Shown here one piece after another: positions 44,799 to 52,068 of a stretch of DNA of 64,000 bases. Below the pieces are notes generated by a model that saw only the letters and a program-made list of their open reading frames with translations, searched no databases and was not told the origin of the DNA. Origin of the DNA: Oscillospiraceae bacterium (lineage in GTDB: Bacteria > Bacillota > Clostridia > Saccharofermentanales > Saccharofermentanaceae); assembly GCA_902788505.1 (NCBI GenBank), contig CADAKH010000008.1, forward strand, positions 1 through 64,000. The letters run 5' to 3'. Numbering within the stretch: position 1 is the first letter of the stretch; every line of letters begins with the position of its first letter. A program made the translations under genes and the position numbers.

Positions 44799-45865
44799 GC
44801 TTTTACTGCAAAGAAATCAGCGAATTCCTTGGCATTATACTCGTAGAGCTCGTCGCCGAGTCTGTCGGCAACTTCAATTATCGTGCGTTCATACGTGCAC
44901 TGTAGAGGAGATACTTTATCCGCGCTGCCGGTATTCATGCGGTTAGCACATCCGCAGGAATTCGTGCATCTGCTCTTAAGGTCACATTCCTTGCATGTCT
45001 CAGGAGTATTGCTCTTAGCTGCGATCTTAGCCATGCGTTCTTTATCGAGTCCCTCGAAAACATTACCCATGTAATACTCTTCGTCGTTTATAAAAGATGT
45101 GCACGGATAGATGTTGCCGTCGGGAGTTACAGAAAGCTGTCTTACGCCAAGATGGCAGTGCTCTGCAGGATTCTTACCGTTAACACACTCTCTTATCTTG
45201 TTGACAAGCGGAGTGACATAATGCTTTCTTCCTGCCTTGAATTCATCTCTTAAGAAATCAGCTACCTTATTGATCTCAACTTTATATACTTCAAGATCTT
45301 CGTCAGTCCATGAGACATTCTTGCCGTATGCCATGACAGTCGACACATCCCTGAAACCCAACGAAAGAAGATACTTTACGGAGTCGCATAAAACGCCGCA
45401 TGCCTTGGGGTCGAGCGTCAGCATAGCCATAGTGTTCGGAAGATAGGACAGGATGAGTTTTGCCTTCTTCTCAAGAATTTCTGCAGTTGAACTTCCGTCA
45501 GGAAAACGTCTTGAAATGTCCTGACCTTTGCCGTCAAAAGAAAGTCCGATCTTCATGTTGACTGCCTTGGCTCTTTTTAAGAATTCCTCATCAATGAGAG
45601 TTCCGTTCGTGGTCATCTTGCAGGCGAAAGGAATGCCTGTCTCAGAAGTCTTCTTTTCGCAATAATCGAGAGCCTCATAGATGAGGTCTTTCTTTAACAG
45701 AGGCTCGCCTCCGAAAAAGCAAAAGCCCGCTTTGTTTCCTTTGGAATAAGCGAGGTCTATAGTCTTATATAATGTCTCCAAAGACATGTCCCGGGGAGTC
45801 TTTTCTCTAAGGCAGTAACTGCATGCCATGTTGCAGTTCTCTGTAAGATGGACCGTAAAATTCAT
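44795..45865 (-). CDS. Radical SAM/SPASM peptide-modifying enzyme
   Basis: 356 residues. The CxxxCxxC cluster motif is at the N-terminus (CNMACSYC), with GFCFFGGEPLL and KMTTNGTLI following. The C-terminal SPASM domain carries the cysteines of two extra Fe-S clusters: CHLGVRQLSVTPDGNIYPC, then CKEC, CTNSC and a final QC. Enzymes of this build modify ribosomal peptides or sulfatases. A small lipoprotein-like gene ends 6 bp upstream and a paralogue precedes it. They are the obvious candidate substrates, so this may be a maturase of a ribosomally made peptide. Confidence 0.9.
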   Translation of the reverse strand: MNFTVHLTENCNMACSYCLREKTPRDMSLETLYKTIDLAYSKGNKAGFCFFGGEPLLKKDLIYEALDYCEKKTSETGIPFACKMTTNGTLIDEEFLKRAKAVNMKIGLSFDGKGQDISRRFPDGSSTAEILEKKAKLILSYLPNTMAMLTLDPKACGVLCDSVKYLLSLGFRDVSTVMAYGKNVSWTDEDLEVYKVEINKVADFLRDEFKAGRKHYVTPLVNKIRECVNGKNPAEHCHLGVRQLSVTPDGNIYPCTSFINDEEYYMGNVFEGLDKERMAKIAAKSNTPETCKECDLKSRCTNSCGCANRMNTGSADKVSPLQCTYERTIIEVADRLGDELYEYNAKEFADFFAVKA

Positions 45866-45871
45866 GTCAGA

Positions 45872-46078
45872 TCATTCCTCTGCTTCAGTTTCTTCAACCG
45901 CTTCGGTCTCAGCTGTCTGTGCAGCGCCTCCAAGCTGTACTTCGGTCTCGACAATATCCATACCGCCTGCAATCTGAGGTCCGCATGCAGTACCGAACAA
46001 AGCAGTTGCTCCAATAAGAGTTGCAATGCCGACAGCATACAAAGGCTTCTTATAATCATGTTTAGGATTTATCTTCAT
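45872..46078 (-). CDS. Small lipoprotein-like candidate substrate peptide 1
   Basis: 68 residues. N-terminus KINPKHDYKKPLYAVG, a hydrophobic stretch, then ALFGTAC at residue 32, which fits the general lipoprotein lipobox pattern, followed by GPQIAGG. The tail is acidic with EVQLGGAA and then Glu/Ala/Thr-rich. Thirty of the first 34 residues match the neighbouring gene at 46115-46405. It lies directly upstream of the radical SAM enzyme (6-bp gap). Family not recognised. It is either a substrate of that enzyme or an unrelated surface lipoprotein. Confidence 0.75.
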   Translation of the reverse strand: MKINPKHDYKKPLYAVGIATLIGATALFGTACGPQIAGGMDIVETEVQLGGAAQTAETEAVEETEAEE

Positions 46079-46114
46079 ACTCTTCTCCCCCCTATTAAAT
46101 AAATCAGATATGGA

Positions 46115-46405
46115 TCAAGTCTCCGGCTCACATACTGTTTCACCGCCGGCAAGCTCAACATCTGTAGGATCTGTCTCAACAACTGCCACATCACCGTCAA
46201 GCTCAACATAACCGGGATCTATCGTCTCTTCACCCGCAAGCTCGATCTCTGGTTCTGAAGGCTTTGAGTCTCTGTTGCTCTTTGTTCTTCCGGCAGAATC
46301 TTTCGGACCGCAGGCCGTACCGAATAAAGCTGTTGCACCGATAAGAGTTACAACGCCGATAGCATATAAAGGTTTTTTATAATCGTGCTTAGGATCGATC
46401 TTCAT
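46115..46405 (-). CDS. Small lipoprotein-like candidate substrate peptide 2
   Basis: 96 residues from the ATG behind AAAGGAGAC. The open frame begins 7 codons earlier without a ribosome binding site. Same N-terminus as the next gene (KIDPKHDYKKPLYAIG, ALFGTACGP), then a different tail: a short basic-polar linker and an acidic part with three related words IELAGEE, VELDGDV and VELAGGE, plus one Cys near the end. The VELxG repeats recall EVQLGGAA of the paralogue and could be modification sites. First of the three-gene unit. Confidence 0.75.
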   Translation of the reverse strand: MKIDPKHDYKKPLYAIGVVTLIGATALFGTACGPKDSAGRTKSNRDSKPSEPEIELAGEETIDPGYVELDGDVAVVETDPTDVELAGGETVCEPET

Positions 46406-46532
46406 TTTTATGTCTCCTTTAATCAATCATAACATCTTTGGTTTTTCACCGGAAATCCGGCACCTTTTAATCTATATACAGATAAGGAAAAAGAATTGTT
46501 GCATCGGATTTTATTTTTTTTATGGAAGTTAC

Positions 46533-47399
46533 TTACCTGGAACCATTATATCCGACTCCATATGTGTCCGTGTAATAATCGATCCTTTTAGAAGCATTGA
46601 AAACGGGCTCATATATGTTCTTGTCAGGATCGATACCAACGAGTGAACATACTGCCCGGTTTGCTCTTACCGTAAGGTCTTTCTCGCGTTCTTTAGGCTT
46701 GAGATCCATATCGGGATATATCGGCTCACCCACATGAAGTGTGAAAACCGCGATCTGACGGAATATGTTTTTACGAATCCAGTTTGGTTCACGGTAAGAG
46801 AAGCCCAAAGGAATAACAGGCTTGTTGTTGCTTACGGCGATCATTGACGCGCCGCGCTTAAAAGGACGGATGGGCTGATAGTATTCCCACATTGAACCTT
46901 CAGCATAGATGTGAAGCCAGCCGTGATCTTCACAAAGAAGACCGCTGAGCGTTTTCAGAAATGCTTTCTGGCCGGCAACGTTTTTTTCAGGGATAGGAAT
47001 ACCTCCGACAAGACGTATCAGCGTACCGTTCTCACCGTTGATGTTTTTGTCCCATGCAAGAAGATTGGATCTATAAGGTCGTATGGCTTTCATCACGGCA
47101 AGATAATCCCACATGTGAACATGGTTACAGACCGAGATAATGCCGTCATCAAGAACGTCTTTATATTTCTTGATGTTTTCGCGGCCTTCGATCTTAAGGC
47201 CAAGACGTATCGTCGCAACCGGAAAAACAAACACATTTAGAATGATGCGGACCATCTTCTGCTTGAATCTGAACCAGCCTGACTTATCGATATAAGGATA
47301 CGAGGAATCAAAAACATACCCGCGGTCCTTATGGATCTTCAGGTAATGTTTGTCTGTTATCTCTGTATACGGAAATCGGTTTGTCTTCGGATCAAACAT
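46533..47399 (-). CDS. PlsC-type 1-acylglycerol-3-phosphate acyltransferase-like protein
   Basis: 288 residues from the ATG with AAAGAG in front. A GTG lies two codons earlier. One hydrophobic segment near residue 52-68, then the acyltransferase motifs NHVHMWDYL (HxxxxD) and LHIYAEGSMWEY (EGS), with PFKRGASMIAV. It likely acylates lysophospholipids at the membrane. It lies 127 bp before the lipoprotein-like genes on the same strand. Any link to them is speculative. Confidence 0.88.
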   Translation of the reverse strand: MFDPKTNRFPYTEITDKHYLKIHKDRGYVFDSSYPYIDKSGWFRFKQKMVRIILNVFVFPVATIRLGLKIEGRENIKKYKDVLDDGIISVCNHVHMWDYLAVMKAIRPYRSNLLAWDKNINGENGTLIRLVGGIPIPEKNVAGQKAFLKTLSGLLCEDHGWLHIYAEGSMWEYYQPIRPFKRGASMIAVSNNKPVIPLGFSYREPNWIRKNIFRQIAVFTLHVGEPIYPDMDLKPKEREKDLTVRANRAVCSLVGIDPDKNIYEPVFNASKRIDYYTDTYGVGYNGSR

Positions 47400-47473
47400 A
47401 GTCACTCTTTCAGGTTCAGATCATAGTCTGTTTATAAAATTGATTATATCATTTGTTTCCGAAGTGCCCTAAA

Positions 47474-47513
47474 ACAAACAACGGCAGATCACTCAAGCGT
47501 CTGATCTGCCGTT
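47474..47513 (-). terminator. Terminator of the double-glycine peptide gene
   Basis: AACGGCAGATC (47480-47490) and GATCTGCCGTT (47503-47513) make an 11-bp perfect stem with a 12-base loop. TGTTTGTTTT follows on the minus strand. Confidence 0.85.
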
Positions 47514-47531
47514 GAATTGAAGTTACTGCTG

Positions 47532-47864
47532 TCACGGAAGAGGGATAGCGATCTTTGGTCCTTTAATCAATTTCTGTTTGGCAATCTCTCTTGCCTCATC
47601 ATATGTAATGGGATGGCCATTATAAAAATATTCATTGTCGCTGACAGGATGAGTGACGCAGGTAATGCCGATCGTTTCCCATGCTTTGCTCACTTTATCA
47701 GAACAGTCATTCCAGTTGAACGTAGCCTCAAAGCTGTTAAAATCTCCGTCCATAAGTCCATTCTTATGAAGAAATTCACTGTCATTTACGACCTCACCGA
47801 TAACTCCGCCGCTTACGATTTCGAGATCTTTCATATCGAGATCTTTCATTTTTTTGTTTTTCAT
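47532..47864 (-). CDS. Small protein with a double-glycine leader
   Basis: 110 residues. The first 20 (MKNKKMKDLDMKDLEIVSGG) form a short charged leader ending in the Gly-Gly processing signal seen in bacteriocins and quorum peptides exported by C39-peptidase ABC transporters (LExVSGG). The remaining 90 residues are mixed, with two Cys (NDCSDK, ITCVTHP), which is long for a bacteriocin. AAGGAGG precedes the ATG and a terminator follows, so the gene is monocistronic. No peptidase-containing exporter is present in the window. Role unknown: peptide toxin, signal or RiPP precursor. Confidence 0.75.
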   Translation of the reverse strand: MKNKKMKDLDMKDLEIVSGGVIGEVVNDSEFLHKNGLMDGDFNSFEATFNWNDCSDKVSKAWETIGITCVTHPVSDNEYFYNGHPITYDEAREIAKQKLIKGPKIAIPLP

Positions 47865-47996
47865 GTTGAAGCCTCCTTGTTTGATGTTTTTATGTTATAG
47901 CTTCATTATCACGGTCCGCGGAAAGCCGGACAATCAGTAATGTCCGGCCTTTTTGTCGGTTAAGCAACAAATACAGGGTTTACTGTTGCAGAACAT

Positions 47997-48024
47997 AAAA
48001 AAGGACCCGGTTTGATCCGGGTCC
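47997..48024 (-). terminator. Terminator of glnA
   Basis: GGACCCGG (48003-48010) and CCGGGTCC (48017-48024) with a 6-base loop, followed on the minus strand by TTTTTTATG. Confidence 0.92.
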
Positions 48025-48049
48025 CGAGTGTGTTTTTGTTGTGATCAGT

Positions 48050-49474
48050 TTAGAGATCGTAATACATCTCATACTCCATAGGTGTAGGCATCGAGATGTG
48101 ACGGCCCAAGTCCTTTCTTCTGTTTGCGATCCAGAGATTTATAAGTTCGATCGGGAAAACGCCGCCTGCTGTAAGGAAGTCGTGATCCTTTTCGAGTGCT
48201 TTAAGAGCAGAACCCAGTGACTTGGGAAGACCCTTGATCTTTTTCTTGTCTTCTTCGGAAAGATTGAAAAGGTTAAAGTCATAAGGGCCATAGCCTTCAG
48301 CTTCGGGGTCGATCTTATTCTTAATACCGTCCAGACCTGCCATGAGGATTGCAGCATAGCAATAGTAAGGATTGCATGTGGCATCAGGATTTCGAAGTTC
48401 GAACCTTTTCTTGTCAGGAGTCTTGGCGTATGCGGGGATACGGATCACAGCGCTTCTGTTAGCGGTAGCATAACCGATCGTGACAGGCGCTTCAAAGCCA
48501 GGAAGAAGTCTCTTGTAAGAGTTGGTTGAAGGATTTGAGAATGCACAGATCGCAGAAACATGCTTTAAGACTCCGCCAATGAAATAAAGAGCAGTCTGTG
48601 ACAGGCCCGAGTATCCGTTCTCATCGTAGAAAACAGGCTTTCCGTCCTTGAACATAAGCATGTGGACATGCATGCCTGAACCAGCTTCACCATAAACGGG
48701 CTTCGGCATGAATGTAGCGGTCTTTCCTTCTGCTACAGCCTCATTCTTGACGATGTACTTGGTAAGCATCGTCTTATCTGCCATCTCAGTCATGGTACCG
48801 AATTCAACTTCGATCTCCATCTGCGCGGAACCTACTTCGTGATGGTGATACTTGACCTTGATGCCCTGGTTCTCCATGAGCATTGCAACACGGCTTCTGA
48901 AGTCATAAGCGACATCCTGAGGAGGAGCGATATGGTATCCGCCCTGATGAGGAGTCTGGAAACCTAAACTTCCGATCTCGCCTGAATTCCAGAACGCTTC
49001 ATCACCGTCAATGGTAAAGCCGGAACTGTTTGGTTTGTTGGCGAATGTGACCTCATCGAAAACATAGAACTCGAATTCAGGTCCCAAAAGGAACTGGTCA
49101 GCAACGCCCGTTTCCTTCATGTATTCTTCTGCTCGCTTACTGACGTTTCTGGGTTCCTGGTTAAAAGGAATGTTCCCGTCTTTTCCGATGATGCGTACGT
49201 CACCGATCATGGAGAGAGTCTTGATCTCGCAGAAATCATCGATAGCGGCACTTGAGAGATCAGGAATAAATACCATGTCACTCTTCTCGACGGGTGCAAA
49301 ACCATAATTGCTGCCGTCAAAACCTATGCCTTCTGTCATGATAGATTCAGTGAATCTTTCTGCCGGGATCGTCAGATGATGCCATCTTCCGTTGAGATCT
49401 ATCATCCTGAAATCGATCATCTTGATGTCATTCTCGTCGATGTAGATCCTCGCTTCCTCAAAGTTACTCAGCAT
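48050..49474 (-). CDS. glnA: Glutamine synthetase (type I)
   Basis: 474 residues from the ATG eight bases after GGAGG. A GTG three codons earlier is the alternative. It makes glutamine from glutamate, ammonia and ATP. Motifs: DLNGRWHHLTIP, EGIGFDGSNYGF, GPEFEFYVFD, HHHEVGSAQMEIE, GSGMHVHMLM, NPSTNSYKRLLPGFEAP and NRSAVIRIP. No adenylylation-site Tyr pattern of the enteric type was identified, so it fits the GSI-alpha type of Bacillota. A structured leader and an extended -10 lie upstream. Confidence 0.96.
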   Translation of the reverse strand: MLSNFEEARIYIDENDIKMIDFRMIDLNGRWHHLTIPAERFTESIMTEGIGFDGSNYGFAPVEKSDMVFIPDLSSAAIDDFCEIKTLSMIGDVRIIGKDGNIPFNQEPRNVSKRAEEYMKETGVADQFLLGPEFEFYVFDEVTFANKPNSSGFTIDGDEAFWNSGEIGSLGFQTPHQGGYHIAPPQDVAYDFRSRVAMLMENQGIKVKYHHHEVGSAQMEIEVEFGTMTEMADKTMLTKYIVKNEAVAEGKTATFMPKPVYGEAGSGMHVHMLMFKDGKPVFYDENGYSGLSQTALYFIGGVLKHVSAICAFSNPSTNSYKRLLPGFEAPVTIGYATANRSAVIRIPAYAKTPDKKRFELRNPDATCNPYYCYAAILMAGLDGIKNKIDPEAEGYGPYDFNLFNLSEEDKKKIKGLPKSLGSALKALEKDHDFLTAGGVFPIELINLWIANRRKDLGRHISMPTPMEYEMYYDL

Positions 49475-49501
49475 ATATTCCACCTCCGCAAAAGTAAGAT
49501 A

Positions 49502-49560
49502 AGCGCTGACCTGAAGTAATATTGCACGTCCAGGTCAACGCTTAACTAATAAAATCATAG
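49502..49560 (-). promoter_or_regulatory. glnA promoter and hairpin leader
   Basis: On the minus strand an extended -10 (TGCTATGAT; TATGAT at 49555-49560) is followed about 11 bases later by a hairpin: AAGCGTTGACCTG (49532-49544) pairs with CAGGTCAGCGCTT (49502-49514), twelve pairs and one mismatch. ATCTTACTTTT follows, then the glnA ribosome binding site. The hairpin may be an attenuator or the site of an RNA-binding regulator. No -35 consensus is clear. Confidence 0.5.
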
Positions 49561-49654
49561 CACAGGGAATATCAAATAAAATTGTTAAAACTGGGGCAAA
49601 ACGCCCTTTTTTCCATATCAAAAGGGACAATCTGCACAAGCGGGATAGTTATCT

Positions 49655-49966
49655 TTACTTCCTCTTGAAGACCATCTTCATACTGTCTTTGCCTTCGCCG
49701 ACTGTATAAGTCATTTTATTGCCGTGGACCTCCGGCGATACCAAAACAAAATCTCCCAACATATTGAAATCATATGTATTGTCACCTGTCTGCTCCACAG
49801 TAAAAGTCATCGTTACCGGCTTTTTCATTAACGATGCTTCGCATGTATATTCAGCTGTAGTTCCGTTCACCACATACTGCTCGGATACTCCCAGATCCTT
49901 AAGTTCAGAAGAGGAAACCTTCGTTCCGTCACTCTCATATTCTTCAACGAGGACCCATGGAAGAGC
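49655..49966 (-). pseudogene. 5'-truncated gene for a lipocalin-like secreted protein
   Basis: The frame is open for 103 codons from an upstream TGA but holds no suitable ATG; the first possible start is a GTG 31 codons in, inside the domain. It begins ALPWVLVEEYESDGTKVSSS and ends DSMKMVFKRK. The text (WVLVEEY, SELKDLGV, YDFNMLGDFVLV) resembles the C-terminal beta domain of small clostridial lipoproteins whose signal peptide and lipobox would precede it. The lost 5' part and an inverted repeat at the break (49978-50007) suggest a deletion end point. A GTG-started 72-residue product is the alternative. Confidence 0.5.
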
Positions 49967-49977
49967 TCAAAAGTTCA

Positions 49978-50007
49978 CCGAAAATCAGTAAAATTAACGA
50001 TTTTCGG
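49978..50007. terminator. Hairpin between the truncated gene and the LarA-family gene
   Basis: CCGAAAATC (49978-49986) and GATTTTCGG (49999-50007), nine perfect pairs with a 12-base loop. On the plus strand CTTTTAGG follows, on the minus strand TGAACTTTTG. It could be a weak bidirectional terminator, or a scar of the event that removed the start of the truncated gene. Confidence 0.45.
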
Positions 50008-50086
50008 CTTTTAGGCATATATCTCCTTGTGAATAGCGGTTATCAAGGTAAAATAGAAAAATCTTATATTTATTTTGGAGCGGCAT

Positions 50087-51340
50087 ATGAAGGTAGAATT
50101 CGGCTACGGCAAAGGCGTACAGACAGTAGATATCCCCGATAAGAATCTCGATCAGATCCTTGTAGCAAATGAGATCGAGCATGAAAGACGCGGCCCTGAT
50201 GCCGTTGTTTATGCGCTCGAAAACCCTATCGGATCTCCCCGTCTCAAAGACCTTGTAAAACCGGGTCAGAAGATCTGCATCATCACAAGTGACATCTCAA
50301 GACCGATACCGAGTTTTGACGTAATCCCCTCCATACTTGATGAGCTCTATCTAGCCGGATGCAAAAAAGAAGATATCTTTGTCGTTTTCGCATTGGGCTC
50401 ACACAGACCCCACACCGAAGAAGAAAAGAAAAAGCTTGTCGGCGAGCGTGTATACAGCGAAGTAAGATGCATCGATTCAGATCCTTCCGACTGCATTCAT
50501 ATGGGAGATACTTCAAGAGGAACTCCCGTTGATATTACAAGAAGCGTTGCAGAAGCTGATTTCAGGATCGGCGTAGGCAACATCGAGTTCCACTATTTTG
50601 CAGGTTACTCAGGCGGTGCCAAGGCCCTCATGCCCGGCGTATCAACACCTTCCGCCATCCAGGCAAACCACCGCATGATGATCGATGAGAAAGCATGCGC
50701 AGGCAATCTCAACGGCAACCCGATCAGAGCAGACATCGAAGAGTCAGAGACATTCTGCCATCTCTCGTTCATCGTTAATCCTATCCTTGACGAACATAAA
50801 CACATCGTTTACTGCGTTGCAGGCGACGTTACAAAGGCTCACAGAGCAGGGTGCAGCTATCTCGATAAGATGTACAGAAAGCCGCTCAAGAGAAGAGCCG
50901 ATATAGTATTGGTCTCTCAAGGAGGCGCGCCCAAGGATGCTAACCTTTATCAGACACAGAAAGCTTTGGACAACTCCAAGTATGCAGTAGCTGACGGCGG
51001 TACGATAATCGTTATCGGCGCTTGCAACGAAGGTTTGGGAAGTGCCAAGTTCGAGGAATGGCTCACTACTGCCAATACACCGGACGAACTCATCGAGAGA
51101 GTCGGAAGGGATTTCCAGCTGGGCGGACATAAAGCTGCAGCCATCGCAATGGTATTAAAGCATGCGAAGATCGTTCTCATCTCCGAGATGGATGACGACT
51201 TCGTAAGAAGCATCTTCCTTGAGCCCATGCATTCTGCACAGGAAGCATTCGATGAAGCATACGCAAGATATGGAGAAGACTGCTCTGTCATCTGCATGCC
51301 TTTTGGCGGTGCCACACTTCCGATGCCGCCTGTAGACTGA
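50087..51340 (+). CDS. larA: LarA-family nickel-dependent racemase
   Basis: 417 residues from the ATG six bases after GGAG (a TTG four codons earlier is open too). Family motifs: DISRPIPS, ALGSHRPHT (catalytic His), NIEFHYFAGYSGGAKALMPG (His and the pincer-cofactor Lys), GNPIRADIEE. LarA enzymes use the nickel-pincer nucleotide to racemise lactate or other 2-hydroxy acids. The cofactor genes larB, larC and larE are not in the window, so the substrate is open. It is followed by the PAP2 gene 80 bp on, with an AT-rich gap. Confidence 0.88.
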   Translation: MKVEFGYGKGVQTVDIPDKNLDQILVANEIEHERRGPDAVVYALENPIGSPRLKDLVKPGQKICIITSDISRPIPSFDVIPSILDELYLAGCKKEDIFVVFALGSHRPHTEEEKKKLVGERVYSEVRCIDSDPSDCIHMGDTSRGTPVDITRSVAEADFRIGVGNIEFHYFAGYSGGAKALMPGVSTPSAIQANHRMMIDEKACAGNLNGNPIRADIEESETFCHLSFIVNPILDEHKHIVYCVAGDVTKAHRAGCSYLDKMYRKPLKRRADIVLVSQGGAPKDANLYQTQKALDNSKYAVADGGTIIVIGACNEGLGSAKFEEWLTTANTPDELIERVGRDFQLGGHKAAAIAMVLKHAKIVLISEMDDDFVRSIFLEPMHSAQEAFDEAYARYGEDCSVICMPFGGATLPMPPVD

Positions 51341-51420
51341 GAATTCACTAATTTATAACTAAATTCTTTTCAGGTTTAGTTATAAAATCCGTAATAGAGA
51401 TATTTGAATAGGGGATAAAT

Positions 51421-52032
51421 ATGGATTGGGAAGCGTCGTTTCTTCTTTATATTCAGGAACACATAAGAACGGATTTTATGAATCCGTTCATGACTGCTCT
51501 GACTCATACAGGTGATTACGGTATATTTCTGATCGCGCTGGCAGTTCTTCTGCTCATCATCCCGAAGACCAGAAGGATCGGACTTATTGCAGGGATCAGC
51601 ATTGCGATAGAAGCACTTCTAACCAATGTTTTCATAAAGAATGCCGTTGCAAGAACAAGACCTTACGAAGCCATTGACGGACTTGTAAACCTCATAGAAA
51701 AGCAGAAGGACTACTCCTTCCCTTCCGGACACAGCGGCGCGGCATTTGCAGTAATGGGAGCTATACTTGTAATAGCAATATTAGGACTTCCCGTAGCAGA
51801 AAAAACAGGTAAGATCACAAGATCAAAGATGAGCACTGCATATAAGATCGTTGCAGTCATAGCAATCATCTATGCAACAGCACTGGCGTTCTCAAGACTT
51901 TATGTAGGCGTTCACTATCCGACCGATGTTCTCGGAGGAATACTCCTGGGAATCGCAACTAGTTTTGCATCATATTTTATCTACCACGCAATACTCAAGG
52001 TCTATACTCAGAAAAAAGCAAATGCAAACTAA
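51421..52032 (+). CDS. PAP2-family membrane phosphatase
   Basis: 203 residues with five to six membrane helices. All three PAP2 signature parts are intact: KNAVARTRP (KxxxxxxRP), PSGHSGAAFA (PSGH) and SRLYVGVHYPTDV (SRxxxxxHxxxD). It probably dephosphorylates phosphatidate, undecaprenyl pyrophosphate or a related lipid at the outer face of the membrane. GGGGAT precedes the ATG. Confidence 0.94.
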   Translation: MDWEASFLLYIQEHIRTDFMNPFMTALTHTGDYGIFLIALAVLLLIIPKTRRIGLIAGISIAIEALLTNVFIKNAVARTRPYEAIDGLVNLIEKQKDYSFPSGHSGAAFAVMGAILVIAILGLPVAEKTGKITRSKMSTAYKIVAVIAIIYATALAFSRLYVGVHYPTDVLGGILLGIATSFASYFIYHAILKVYTQKKANAN

Positions 52033-52066
52033 ACAGGGCTTTCTCATTATGAGCAAGCCCTGTTCT
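52032..52066. terminator. Terminator between PAP2 and the diguanylate cyclase gene
   Basis: AACAGGGCTT (52032-52041) and AAGCCCTGTT (52055-52064), a 10-bp perfect stem; CTCAT/ATGAG pairs could extend it inside the loop. Both flanking genes converge on it. T-runs are weak (CTGATTACT on plus, TAGTTTGC on minus). Confidence 0.7.
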
Positions 52067-52068
52067 GA

